From the NCBI GenBank assembly GCA_009193035.1, contig SWDT01000033.1, forward strand, positions 124,001 to 188,000: a stretch of 64,000 nucleotides of DNA. Reading direction: 5' to 3'. The DNA is from Halicephalobus mephisto (Eukaryota > Nematoda > Chromadorea > Rhabditida > Panagrolaimidae). The position numbers and the translations under genes were made by a program. This document shows positions 1 to 11,487 of the stretch, one piece after another. Below the pieces are notes generated by a model. It was given only the letters and a program-made list of their open reading frames with translations, was not told the origin of the DNA and did no database searches. Within the stretch, counting starts at the first letter, position 1, and every line of letters starts with the position of its first letter.

Positions 1-922
1 TCTGTCCCAGCATGATGCGATTATATCAGAAGTTGCGCAAATTGACAAACGATTTCTCGGCAGACGTCCCCCGAAGCATTTCTTGCATCACTTACATATA
101 AAAAATCTACCATGATGGACTTAAATGACGTGAACTGATCTGCCCAATCGACCTGGACTGTTCGGTGAAACTTGTTTTGCTCTTTGAAAAAGATCTGTCG
201 TCACTCAAGGACAACAAGTTGTGTTTTCTAATTCGAGTTTACCTTGAAGTAAGATCAATCTCAAACGATTTCTATCACGGTAGAAGATGGATCTGTGTTC
301 GATTATGTTCCACTTGCATATTGAATATTGAGAAAATAAGAAAACTGAAACTGCCTCAGGGCATAACCCGAACGGACTGCTTTTTTGTTTAACATGTCAC
401 ACCATGACCTTTTATTTCTCCATTATGTGTTCCGTGGTAAACAATTTGTCATAAAAATTTTATGTTCATACAGTTATTTTAAAACTAGGTATGAAAAGTC
501 CAAATACAGTAATCCAAGAAAGTACTTAGTACTTTGGAACAATAAAACTGATGAAGACTGACGTTCGGTGTTTTGAAGCTACTTGTCAACGATCGCTCTG
601 GTTATCGCAAAACGGTTAAAATGACGTAATCTGATGTCTTCTTTTTCAATTTCCGACGGTAGATGATGACTTGTGAATATTCAGGATTTTCAACGTTTCC
701 TTAAAAATCAAAAATCTCTCTGAAATTAGTCTCCAGATCCAGTGCTCTAAATCACGGAATTTTACAGAATTACCATCTTTTCTGAATGCAAAAATTCCAT
801 CGCTATTTGCGTAGGTTCTCTGATCTCTTTTTGATACTTGTTTTTATGGTTTTTTTTGCCATACTTTTTTGTAACACCGATGTGTTTGTCGACAAGTGTC
901 ACTGAACCGAGACTGATTAGAA
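1..922. other. intergenic, no gene seen
   Basis: AT-rich sequence with only short open frames on either strand. I see no splice-linked coding exons, tRNA-like boxes or repeat units that I can name. It may hold the 3' flank of the F-box-like gene that follows on the minus strand. Confidence 0.5.
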
Positions 923-1234
923 TCAACAAGGTTGTATCAAACGAGTTTCAATAAGATCTTTGATTTCATGGTCCAAGTCAGACAAAAAATGGCAAAGTAA
1001 ACAATCCGTAAATATTTGTAAAAAACCATAAACAAAGCCAACGAGATCACTAAATGGAAGAACTAATAAATCGAGATCCAATCCTTCAAATGGAATTTTT
1101 TGTAATCTTTCGTAATACGCTCTTGAATTGACTGATGTTGTGGATCCAAGTGGAACTGACTGAAGGCCCCAGTGGATGACAAAGTTGATTGCAAATGGAA
1201 TGAAACAGGGCATTTTTGTCTGTTGCTTAGCCAC
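923..1234 (-). CDS. small hydrophobic ORF, possible 3' exon or remnant
   Basis: A 103-codon open frame on the minus strand, downstream of the F-box-like gene. The predicted product is hydrophobic in its middle part and acidic near the C-terminus. I do not recognise it. It could be the last exon of the gene at 1559-2498, a separate small gene, or a chance frame. I could not find a convincing splice pair linking it to the upstream exon, so confidence is low. Confidence 0.2.
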   Translation of the reverse strand: MAKQQTKMPCFIPFAINFVIHWGLQSVPLGSTTSVNSRAYYERLQKIPFEGLDLDLLVLPFSDLVGFVYGFLQIFTDCLLCHFLSDLDHEIKDLIETRLIQPC

Positions 1235-1558
1235 GTCTCAATAGTTGCTTTCCTGGTGTTTCTGATCGATGGAAAAACATGCAGTCTAAAAATTAATAAT
1301 TTTCAAAATCATGTTTTTACAGAAATTAGAAATTAGCACTATTACGAAATTTCCTAAAAGTGAATTCACAGAATTTCCTATAAACTTCCAAAATTGAAAA
1401 TTCTCGATGTTTCAGAAGTTAAAGAATCTGAAAAAGTTCCGAAAATTCACACAGGATTCTGAAAAACTCCAAAAAGTTCGGAATTTTCCACTAAATTCTA
1501 ATGATATTGATGAAAATACCCTACAGTATAATTAGTAGTAATTCCTAAAAATTAATTG

Positions 1559-2498
1559 TCAGTAAATTTCCAATACTTTTTGTTTTGCCACGGAATCTTG
1601 TTTTTGTAGCAATCCATCAAACATCACACACAATTTTTTCAATAGATCGAAAGTGCTTTCTTGTTTAGGACCGGAAAACCACTTTTTTATAAAAAGGAAA
1701 CTTTTGGTTTTTTGGTACTTGAAAACAATTGAACTAAAAATAGAACTAAACTTACTCAATTTCCTCAATTTTTTCTCCGATCACATCCAGAACTTGATCA
1801 AGAGAGCAATTCGAGTCCTCGAGTCCCAAGCTCATTGACAGCTTCCGAGGGTTTACTTGATCTATCAGTTTTTTCAGCTTTCCGATCTGTCCAACATCGA
1901 TATCGACGAAGAACCAATCGACAGAAATCCCCTCAGGAAGAACATTAACGACTTTATCCACTAGGTAATCCCTGGATGTCGCGGTCCCCATTATCCCTAA
2001 TCTCTTCAAATTTTTAAAAACTTTAAAACATCCAAGATTCGGTGAGACCAGATTCGAAGGGATAATCAGGGTTCCCATACAAGGACAATCTCGATCTTTT
2101 TGGAGTTTGCACGTCTCCCAAATCTCGCCCAATTCGAAGCAAATCTCCTCGATGACCGGTCCTCTGAGGGACTGGACGAGTTTAGCATTATTCCTACTTG
2201 TTTTTCTGAATTCATGCAGCTCAGATTCCGGCAACAACTCAATAAACCGTCTTTTTACAGAATAAGGAACAAGATCGAACCGGAATCGGCCTTCGATAAA
2301 CAACTTCAGAGTGAAGAAAACTTCTTCCACTTTCATCTTGATTTTGCTGTAGAAGAATTCCTTTAAGGATAAATATTGAGAATATCCCACAATGAAGAAT
2401 AAGCTAAAGAATCCAACGATGGTGACTTCTACAAAAGCAAAAACAATTTTAATAGTAGTTTTTGAAATAGTTTGGAAATCCATCGTGTTAAGGAACAT
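1559..2498 (-). CDS. F-box-like protein with N-terminal membrane segment
   Basis: The main exon (about 1753-2498) encodes about 248 residues. It starts at ATG 2498, or at the in-frame ATG 2483. Residues about 15-45 form a hydrophobic stretch that could be a membrane span. It is followed by an F-box-like segment (LLPESELHEFRKTSRN), then a region with leucine-rich periodicity as in nematode F-box/FTH proteins, which usually recruit substrates to SCF ubiquitin ligases. A second open frame, 1559-1768, appears to supply the C-terminus (ending KVLEIY). The splice between them is uncertain: donor GTAAGT near 1755, and the only in-frame acceptor has a poor consensus. The membrane segment is unusual for this family. 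This may be a fast-evolving accessory gene or a decaying one. The family call rests on a short motif only. Confidence 0.4.
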
Positions 2499-3059
2499 TG
2501 TGAGAATGGATAGTCGAAATCAAGGTCAAGGGCTAACCTGCGGGGAAGCGATCGATCAGTCCTTGATGAGAAAGAAAAAATGGGGTTGAGTGATTTTGTT
2601 CATCTCAGATAAGTGGATGAGCGAAAAACAAGCTTTCTATCTGATTTCCGAATAGATTATCGGAGTACTTGTCGTGTTTTCCACCAAGTTCGGAAAAGAC
2701 AGCTAATTCGTGCGTGTAATATAGTTCCCATATATGAAGTCGCTGTGAAATACATCCAAAAACAGATTAAATATAGCCAACTCATAAACTTCCAAAAATA
2801 ATAAGGTCCAGGTTCTACTGACAACATGGAGAATTTCCAATTCATTACATCAATATTGTTTTTATTTCCTATGCCTTCCTTCTGAATCCACAAGCTTCCA
2901 AAGAAAGTAGGGCAAGGAATTAGAGCATCAAACAGAAATTCAGGACAATTTTAAAGATATCAACTACGATCTTGATGACCAGGAAAATTCCTAAAACCTT
3001 GATTCAATTATTTAGATAAAATCCGGAAACAATTCCCGTCAAGATAAAAACACAAGCAA
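2499..3059. other. intergenic, no gene seen
   Basis: Presumed 5' flank of the F-box-like gene. It has short open frames on both strands, none with a linked splice structure. I see no recognisable element here. Confidence 0.4.
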
Positions 3060-3200
3060 TAAAATAATCTTCACCAAAACAATAAGACAAAATATAATTC
3101 ATATAATAATTTCAACACATAACAGTCGCTGTCCTACAGTATTCCACACCCTGATATTCAGGCTACTGCTTCTGGTGCTCTCCAGTGCAGTTTCTGTCCC
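3060..3200 (-). ncRNA. structured repeat / candidate ncRNA, copy 1
   Basis: About 140 bp on the minus strand match 26419-26553 on the plus strand at roughly 90% identity by eye. The shared block starts at GACAGAAAC and ends near GATTATT; the flanks do not match. Read in this orientation it folds into an outer stem (CTGCAC with GTGTGG) enclosing a CCTGA-ATA-TCAGG hairpin and a CTGG/CCAG hairpin, followed by an ACAG-CGA-CTGT hairpin. Relative to copy 2, the outer stem has C-to-T and A-to-G changes. These keep G-U pairs only in this orientation, which argues for an RNA product. It has no open frame. It could instead be a short dispersed element. I do not recognise the family. Confidence 0.45.
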
Positions 3201-3757
3201 AAGTTTCCAATATGCAATTTTTTCAACAGAACATTGAAAAATAAGAAGTTTCTTTTTTTAAACACTCCAATATGAATGATTAAAAAAAATAAACTTCCAT
3301 AATTGTTTACAAGATGATCAAAACTAGAATTTACCAAATTAAAAACTTACAATAACCTATTTCTTCACTAACTACAAGTTTATAGATAACTATAGCAAAG
3401 AAGTAGTAATTACTAGCATCTGATGAAATTCCACGTCATGAGATTAAATAAAAAATCATCCCATTTAACTTATATCAAAAGCAACTCATCAAAAATTTAA
3501 ATACTTTATTATTATCATGTTTGTATCATGAATAAATTTGTTATCAAATAATTTGCCACATTTGTGAAACTAGAAAAATCTATAGCCATTGAAAAATAAC
3601 AAAAACAATAGTGAAAGCGATTTTCTGCTGGCCAAAAAAATCCTATAGCCTGAAGAAAATTGAAGATTTTCCAACACTGAGAGAGTAATGAAGTAAAGGC
3701 TAATTTGATTGATATGGCCATTTTGAGCTTTGACTAAATAGACAAGAAAAAAAATAT
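3201..3757. other. 3' flank of nhr-49-like gene
   Basis: Very AT-rich, with runs of A and T. It contains several AATAAA-type signals on the minus strand, consistent with a long 3' UTR of the receptor gene ending at 3758. No coding exon was found. Confidence 0.4.
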
Positions 3758-6232
3758 TCACAAGACAGTCATCACAGTATCTTGATTATCTTGAGTAGAT
3801 ACTGGAGGTTGAGCATTCGGCATCGAAAAAAGACTTCCCGCCAGGAGTTGTTGCATATTACTTGCTGGGGTATTTTGCTCACTCAACACTTGATTTCCAG
3901 TACTTGCTGAAGAAGTGTTCGTATTTCCCGTTCCTTGGATAACTGAAGCAACTGCACTGAAACCTGGAGTAGAAAGAGTTAATTTGATCGAAGAAGGAGC
4001 TGGCTCATTGATATCATCCAAAATAAATTCAGAAAGAAGAGAATCAACTTCATTCAATCCAAAGAATCTCGTCAAGCTAATATTCTCAATCAGAAGTTGA
4101 GTAAGAGCCTTCAATGCCGGTGCCAAGAGCAAAATGTTGCCATATCTCGTAGGAGCATCATCTGGATTTTGAGCAAGGATAAAAGCATAAAGGGCTTTAA
4201 GAACCTTGTTTCTAGCATCTCTAATCAAAGATTGAGAGTTAGTAGATAATCCCTTGGCTTCAGGATGAAGAAAAGCTAAAGCCTTCAAACATACAAACTC
4301 CTGTTCTTTCATTTGCAGTTGTCTCATTGGCCAAACAATTTCATCCAATACTCTTGGAGTGATGTTTGAAGTTTTAAAAGCAACAAAACCATTCAATTCA
4401 CCTCCTTGTTCCTGACACAATGTATTATTGAATAAGCAAACTCTCGTAGTATCAGGTGATCTAAAGGCAGGCATCAAGATTAAATGTTGTGGAGCATAAT
4501 TCTTCAACAAAATAATCTTGTCTTCCATCGAGAGATCGGGAAAAGGATAGAGACTTTTAGCCCATTCAACCATTAACAAGAGAGTTGTTCTCGAAATCTC
4601 ATTCAGATCATCAGTTGTGCATTGTTTCAACGGTTGAGAAAAAGCCGAACCAGCAGGATCCGTATTCTGTCCTTGAGAAATATTTCCAGTCGGATTCATT
4701 CCCGAAGATCCACCATTGGACGTTATCACAGAATTTCTATATCTATTGCCCATCTCCATATTCACTCTCGCCTCCATTTCCATCAAAGTATCAATTACAT
4801 CTGAACAAATTTCTGGAGGTGATATTGTCGAAATCCCAGAAGTTCCCATTGTTGGAGAATCTCTTCTCTTCTTTGATGGTGATCCAATCGAGTCTCGCTC
4901 AAATTGAATTGCTAAAAACAATCATCAAAACTCCAAATATAAAGTGAATAATCTACCTTCTCTCTTCATACCCGCAGCAAGGCATTTTTGGAATCTGCAA
5001 TAACGGCAAGCACAACGGAAATTTTTGTCAATCACACATTGCTTATTGAATCGGCAAGTAAAACGCTGATTACGGAGAATAGTTCGACGGAAGAACCCTT
5101 TACATCCATTGCTAAAAACAATCTCATCAATAAAATGCTCTTAATCACCTCACATCATGATTTTTGTCCATAGTCCTTAAGAAATAACTTACCAAGAAAC
5201 TGTTCCATAATGGGTCCCTGTTGATCTATCACCACAAACAGCACAAGGTTCAGCGAGTGGATCTACTAAAAATCGAATAATGTAAATATTTGAAAAATCT
5301 ATTGTTTGCAAAGATCGATCTGTTGGTTTTTATAGACACCGAAAACCAAACATGTGGAAAATTTGCTTAGCCGAGTTAACAAATCAGCGTTCATAAAGCC
5401 AGGAAATCCCCATTTTATTTTTTTTAAATATCCCCTCCATCAAACCAATCAAAAGTTCCTCATAATACAGTACAAATATGTGTAGGATGAAAACAAACCC
5501 ACGCATTTAATCATGAACGTTCAACTATAGGTTTCTTATCCACAATTCCACTTATATCCAATATTACTTTAAATATATTAAGAGCAAAAAAATCTTGCAA
5601 TATTTATGAAATCCGCTTCAATTCCGGAAATATACTTTTCTTAAGCTTTCAAAATCCCCATTTTTTGCTTGTGTTCTTTCCATAAAAAGATATAAAAACA
5701 TCATTCTAGGTAAAAAGTCAACACCTGTTATCAATTTAGATGAAAATAAAAATTAAGCTCAACTGAAAAGTTCATTGTGAAGATCATTGATCATCCTTCG
5801 GATAAAAACAACAAACACTTTTTTGGATCCTACTAGGAATCCCTTTTCTAATATTAGCAGGAATAACCTCTGACGAAATCAAATCCTTTTTTCATAAAAC
5901 TCTATATTAACCTCCAACAAGGAAGTTAGAACACCAATGTTCATAATCCCAAAAAAATCATTGAAAAGAAGCCAATAAATGAACGTTGGAAAAAGGTAAA
6001 TATTCTTATTCGAAAACATATCTAACTTTTAATTAAAAATAATTTTCTGGACAAGAAAGTACTGATCTTTAAAAAATAACTTGCTAATTCAAGCAGATTA
6101 GAACCTCCAATGCTTTCTTGATATTTAAAGATTCTCTTCAATAAAAATAAAAGCTATTACTAAAAAAACCCCTTCAAATTAATATTGCTTTTTTTACAAG
6201 TAAAATTAAAAAAACGACTTACCTAATTCCAT
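3758..6232 (-). CDS. nhr-49: HNF4-class nuclear hormone receptor, nhr-49-like
   Basis: The four-exon model is 6223-6232, 5193-5265, 4957-5111 and 3758-4911, giving 463 residues. The first coding exon is only 10 nt and encodes MEL. A C4 zinc-finger DNA-binding domain begins at about residue 10 ([14 protein letters not shown]), with P-box region [10 protein letters not shown], a second finger, and an AGMKREAIQ extension. The ligand-binding domain includes [19 protein letters not shown], the signature of HNF4-type receptors. The tail is Ser/Thr/Gln-rich and ends MTVL. NHR-49 controls fatty-acid desaturation, beta-oxidation and stress responses in worms. The nhr-49 assignment rests on the HNF4-type domains plus the adjacent EFL1 and TMEM98 genes, an order I recall from C. 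elegans cosmid K10C3. The family call is secure; the orthologue call is less so. Confidence 0.8.
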
Positions 6233-8219
6233 TTTTATATATAGGTTATATTCCAATCAGTTTTCAGCAAACTCTTGGCAGGAATAGAAGAATAACTGGT
6301 GTCTTTAAACCCGCATTGACACCAAAATGAATAATAACAACGTACACGAGTCTGTTACTACCAAAATGGGATCTAAAACTTTCCCAATTAAATAAATTAT
6401 AAGTCTCAATGCTCTAATAGAGATTTGTATTAAAGAACACGATGAAACAAAAAATATAAAGGTCACGCGAAAGTTAAAAACACGAAACGAGCAATATCGC
6501 CATATCAATTAGCTACAGTTATCGATTAGTATGGAAACTTAAAACTTCCATTTCTTTAGTACTTGTAAGAAAAAGGAACTGAAATTCTTAAAACACGCAA
6601 AAAAATAACGCTCATTCAAAATTCTGTCTTTTAAAAATTCAAAAATAAATTCTATTTAACCTCAGACTTAAAGGCATGTTCAAAACAAAAAACTTCTCAA
6701 ACAGAATCTATCATCCAACCAGGTTTCACTGATAATAAAAAAGTATTTCCAAGCCGATTATCGACATCAAAACGGAACTCGTCGTCTCCCAGCTGAAACA
6801 CCAATTGATTGTCAGACATGAAAACCAAATCACAAGTAAAATCAATCCTACCTCTTCAATCACTATCTACAATTATAGGTCTAACTTAAAATATATAAGG
6901 ATTATCACAAATTCGGATCTTATAAAAGATCATTATACATTTAAAAACTTTTAAAAACAAGTACCAGACAACAACACTAGTATTTTGTTTGTTGCCATGT
7001 CAAGAAGCAGTTATGCAAGAGCATCAACCTGTACTTCAGTCGAAAATGAACTTTCGCTTTGCGCACTTTCCTAGCGCTAGGCCAAAGAGGAGAGAGGGCA
7101 ACTGCAGTGGCCACACGTGCTCCAGCGTGTCTGTCCTTCCCTCTGTTCTTGTCACACACATTCAAAAAACGTTATTATGCCACCAGGCTCAAACATCCCA
7201 CGTGTAAAACGTGCGTCCAAGTTTGTCTCGAAATCTCCTATTGCCATGAGCAACTGAGAAAACTTCCCTCCATACAAGAATAATTAGTCTGAAATTACTA
7301 ATTTAAGACAAACATCTCAAACCAAGTGCAAATAGTCCAAAACACAAGACCATATATCGAATTTCTCCAAATTTAACCGGTGTAATTTTCTGGCAGCAAA
7401 GAAGATTCAGTCGCTGAACTAATCGATACACAAACAAATCAAATCAAATACAAACAACACATCCAGACCAAAACACTCGAGTAAAATCAATCAGTGCTTT
7501 CAAGAAATTTAATGATTTCAGATAATTCATTCAACTTTTCTAAAACATAAAGCTAAATTCTAAATTGTCAGCTACCTAAACTCAAGCTTATTTTAAAATC
7601 CCATTCGTTCTCAATTTTAAAATGTCAAAGCAATTATCTCGTATGAAGGTTTGTAAATTTCGCCTTCAAAGAACTATAATCTTCTTCATGGCCGAGAACA
7701 CAAACATTAATTCAATTCCAAGAAGAGATAAGGTTTCTTGTTACAATACAAGGATTTCATATAATTGGGATAACGGAAACCAACATATTTTTAATTACAG
7801 AAAAATAAGTTAACAACAGAACTCTGGGTACTTGGACCCAAAACACATCAAGGAGCACATATAATGCTTAAACATTTGCACTTTGCAATTTCAATAAATA
7901 AGAAATTAGTGAAATGAAATTATAAAATTTCCAGACTAACCGTAAACCCCACCTTTTAAGCACTATTTGTAATGAAAGTGAATATGAAAAACTAATTACT
8001 GTAATTGGGTTATCACACCTCTACTCAAATCAATACACCTAATATAGACCATTACCGACTAAATTAATTCGAAAATTACCCTTTGACTAATGTCCAAAAC
8101 CTAAAATCACGAAAGAAATAAAAATAGATACATTTCGGGCAGTAAACAACCCATGACGTCAACTTTTAAAAACCACAGTAAAATTCTCAAATTCAACAAT
8201 ATTCAAACAATCATAACAA
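6233..8219. other. upstream region of nhr-49-like gene
   Basis: About 2 kb between the receptor start and the EFL1 stop, both on the minus strand. Most is AT-rich. A GC-richer patch at about 7020-7240 contains two CACGTG sites and a CTAGCGCTAG palindrome, and may hold promoter or untranslated first-exon sequence. The open frames here lack splice support. Confidence 0.4.
7071..7204 (-). promoter_or_regulatory. candidate promoter patch with two E-boxes
   Basis: A perfect 10-bp palindrome CTAGCGCTAG lies at 7071-7080. CACGTG E-boxes lie at 7114-7119 and 7199-7204, in an island of higher GC content about 0.9 kb upstream of the receptor start. CACGTG is the core site of several bHLH factors, including worm HLH-30 and the MML-1/MXL-2 pair. 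Assigning these sites to the receptor gene is inference. Confidence 0.3.
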
Positions 8220-11161
8220 TTACTTATTTCTTTTCAAATTTCTCTGCTTTTCAGCACTAACAACAATAAGTTCATCCAAAATTCCCTTCCTTTTTCTAAC
8301 CATATCCATGTACTGTTTAGCTTGATTAATTGAATCTCCCTTAACACCAAATTCTTCAATTTCATCTTCTGTTGTCGGTTCCCAAAACGGATCTTCATCT
8401 ATAAGTTGCCAATGAGAAAATTCCATTTGAGCTGCTGCCATTCCACTTGTTTTTTTCCTAAGTTGCTCACAAAATGAGAAAGATTCTACAATCGGCATAT
8501 AAGCTTCAATTTCAAACAAATTATTCATCTGATTCAAATCCTCATTTATCACCTAAAATTCAATAATATTTAATTAAAAACCGAACAAGCTTACTTTCGC
8601 TCTTCTTTGTGCTAAAACAGTATGAACTTTGCCAAGTGCTTGAGAGCTAGTTTGAACTTTAATCTTATACATTGCTGCAACAAGTCTTCTTGGGTGTTTA
8701 TCTAAAGCAGCTTTACAAGTTGCTTTCATCGCTGAAATCAATTGTCCATGAATTTGTGGATCATTCAATTCCGCCATTGATTTAACTTCTTTAAGTTGTT
8801 CATTTTCTTCTTCATCAGTACTTTCGACATTCTCAACTTTCCATTCCTCTACTAAAATAACAACTCCTTGCAAAGGCTCTTGACAGAGAGGACCAGCACA
8901 CATCGCCAAATCAAACCCAGCAATTACAGCTCTATCCAAAGGCCAATATTTCTTCGAATTGTTCTTAGATGTCCAAATAGAAGGACGATCGTAATCCTGG
9001 ACTCCATTAATTAGTATATTATATCTAGCTTTGAATGGACCAAAACTCCATATTCTATCAATCAAAGAAACCAGGTCAGCCTCAGTTTTCTTTGTCCAAA
9101 TAGTTCCTTTTGTAGGTAAGAGAGAATTCTTACAAACTTCAAAAAGGCCATCCCGAAAATGTTGCAATGGCTTTTCCGCCGCTGTTCCTTCTCTAATACT
9201 CTTCAATATAGTGTCATTCTTAGACAAATATTTAACAACGTCGTCATGCAAAGGAACTGCCCTAAGCTTCAATCTTAAACCAAATTGTTTCATAAAGCAT
9301 TCCGTCAAATGAACAGCGACAAGTTTAGTATATGAAGAGGCAGGATCAGGAATAATGGTCTCCAAAAAGGGCACAATCGGCTCGGAAACTGCAATGTTCA
9401 CAAGACCCATGTCATTCAAATCTTGGAGGCATTTTTGTAGATGAATCTCCCCAGCTGTAATCAAAGCTAAATCTCCATTCTCTTGTTCTATAACTCGGAC
9501 AGCTGAATCCAGAATTGATAGTTGCTTCAAACAGTTCCTCAATTCATCCCATTCATCTTGTCCTCCAGAAGCCTGAATAGTAACTCTTACTAATGGTTCT
9601 AATGCTGCTATTGAGTAAGCCAAAGGTTTTTCCAATTGGATCGAACATAAAGTTGTACCCGGAAGCCAATCTCTCAGGCCGATAGCACAAATAACACCAG
9701 CTGGAGCAACATGAATCGGGACCAATTCTCTTCCAAGTAGAGCAAAAAGATCATCAACAACTATTGGGTCAGTTTCTGTTCCTGCAGCATAAAGAGTTGT
9801 TCCTTCTGAAAACCAATGATAAATTAAGATAAAAAATTGTCTAAAACTTACTTTTTAAGGTTCCTGATAAAACCCTACACATTGCGATCTTCTTTCCTTC
9901 AAATTTGAGCAGTTTTGCTACAAATGCCAAACTTGTCTCATTTTCCGGATCACAGGTCTGAATGTCTTGGAAGAGAGGGAAATCTTCAGATTGAGTAATT
10001 TCCAAAGTTCTTTCTCTGGACAAAAATGCTTCTTTTGCGGACTTCCCCTTCAAACAAGCTTTCAAAGTAACCTTGGTCAAAGATATCCAATTCCTCATGA
10101 ATTCATCAAAGGCATCATCGATTCTTTTCGTTGTCAATGGATTAATGCCGAGTTTACCAGCCAGTGTCTTTAGTTTCTCTAAATCCTTGTCAACAAGACC
10201 AGTTTTCTGGACTTCCCACAATGGAGCCAGAACCAGTTGTTCGAAAAGTGTTTTCTTTCCTTTTGCTTCAGCATCGGGTTTGATTTTTCCTCCAGCAAGA
10301 TAGTTGTCGCCGAAGAGAGCATCAGCAAGTTCTTTCTTGTCAATATTCAGTTTAGGAGCCCAGATACCTGCAAATTCATCCAGAGAAAACCCGAACCCAT
10401 GGACAGCAGAAGCGAAAATAACGTTTCCCTTGACTGGGTCAAAGTGGAGCTTGTTCTCAGTAGCCTCCATTTTCTCCAGATCTTCGTTCTCCTTCTCCAA
10501 GAAAGTTCCTGTGATGATTTGAGAGAGACAGCTATTGACATGCTCGATTAGCCTTTGAATATGCCGGAAAGCCTCGGTTTCAGTCATCTTGAGTTCGAAG
10601 ACAAGTCTATCAAGCTTATTCAAGACCAAGACTACATCGAGTTCGCTGATGAACGATTGTCGAAGAAGAGATTCCGTTTGTGAACAAACTCCTTCGACGA
10701 CGTCAACAACTAGAATCGCCACATCAGCCAAGTTCACTGCAGAATTCACCTCAGATCCAAAGTCGACGTGGCCAGGACTGTCGATCAGATTCACCAGGAA
10801 TGGAGCGTGATAGAGTGAGACAGCACTGGACTTCATTGTGATTCCTCTAGTTTGCTCATCTTCTCTACTGTCCATGTAACGAAGTTTACCCGCAAACCTA
10901 GCTGAAAATTAACAATGAAACTAGGCAAGACTCCAAAGCTGATATGTCGATTTCGAATAAAACCCACCAGAAATGATTCCATTAGACGAAATTAAACAAT
11001 CGGCTAACGTGGTTTTGCCGTGATCGACATGGGCAATGATACAGACATTTCTGATGTTTTCTGGCTCAATCTGGAAAAGCGAAATTATTTCGTAACTGAA
11101 ACATCGGGAAACAAACCTCCGCAAAGGCATTTGAAAGACTTGAATTCACTTCTGATTCCAT
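8220..11161 (-). CDS. EFL1: elongation factor-like GTPase 1 (EFL1/Ria1)
   Basis: The five-exon model is 11117-11161, 10968-11070, 9852-10901, 8595-9805 and 8220-8552, giving 913 residues. The EF-2-like G domain carries the G1 motif AHVDHGKTT, the switch region [15 protein letters not shown], the G3 motif [12 protein letters not shown] and the G4 motif NKLDR. Later domains resemble EF-2 domains II-V. The C-terminus [11 protein letters not shown] matches the end of EFL1. EFL1 works with SBDS in the cytoplasm to release eIF6 (Tif6) from late pre-60S ribosomal subunits. The donor at 10967 was chosen because it gives [14 protein letters not shown], matching the family, and avoids a stop. The long insert between the G4 motif and domain II is typical of EFL1 rather than EF-2. 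The gene is divergent from apm-3. Confidence 0.93.
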
Positions 11162-11487
11162 GATTGAGCTATTCGCATAGCTGAAATAAGTAAAAATGAA
11201 AGCTAATAACGACCTAAGTGAATATAAATCCGGAAAAATGGAAAAAACGAGAAGACGATTTCTTGTGCAATCGCAGGATTCTCGTCTGTCGCGTCTTGCC
11301 AAGGTCGCGCATTCTTCAAAAGCCCTGTATCGATTTTCCCTCAAGGGATTGCCAACGTTTCCTCCGGTTTCTTGCTCTTGTATTCTGGTGATTCTCTTTC
11401 TTCTTCACTTACAAATCTTGCCATTATTGTGATAAAGAGACCTAAAGATAGATTGACACAGCAAACAGTGCTTACTCTTAGATAAAA
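11162..11487. promoter_or_regulatory. shared divergent promoter, EFL1 and apm-3
   Basis: A 326-bp gap between two start codons facing away from each other. Promoters for both genes must lie here or within the first introns. No specific motif is claimed. Confidence 0.5.

Noticed and set aside
923..1234. Independent small gene
   Set aside because: Cannot be separated from a chance frame or a terminal exon of the F-box-like gene, so it is listed only as low confidence.
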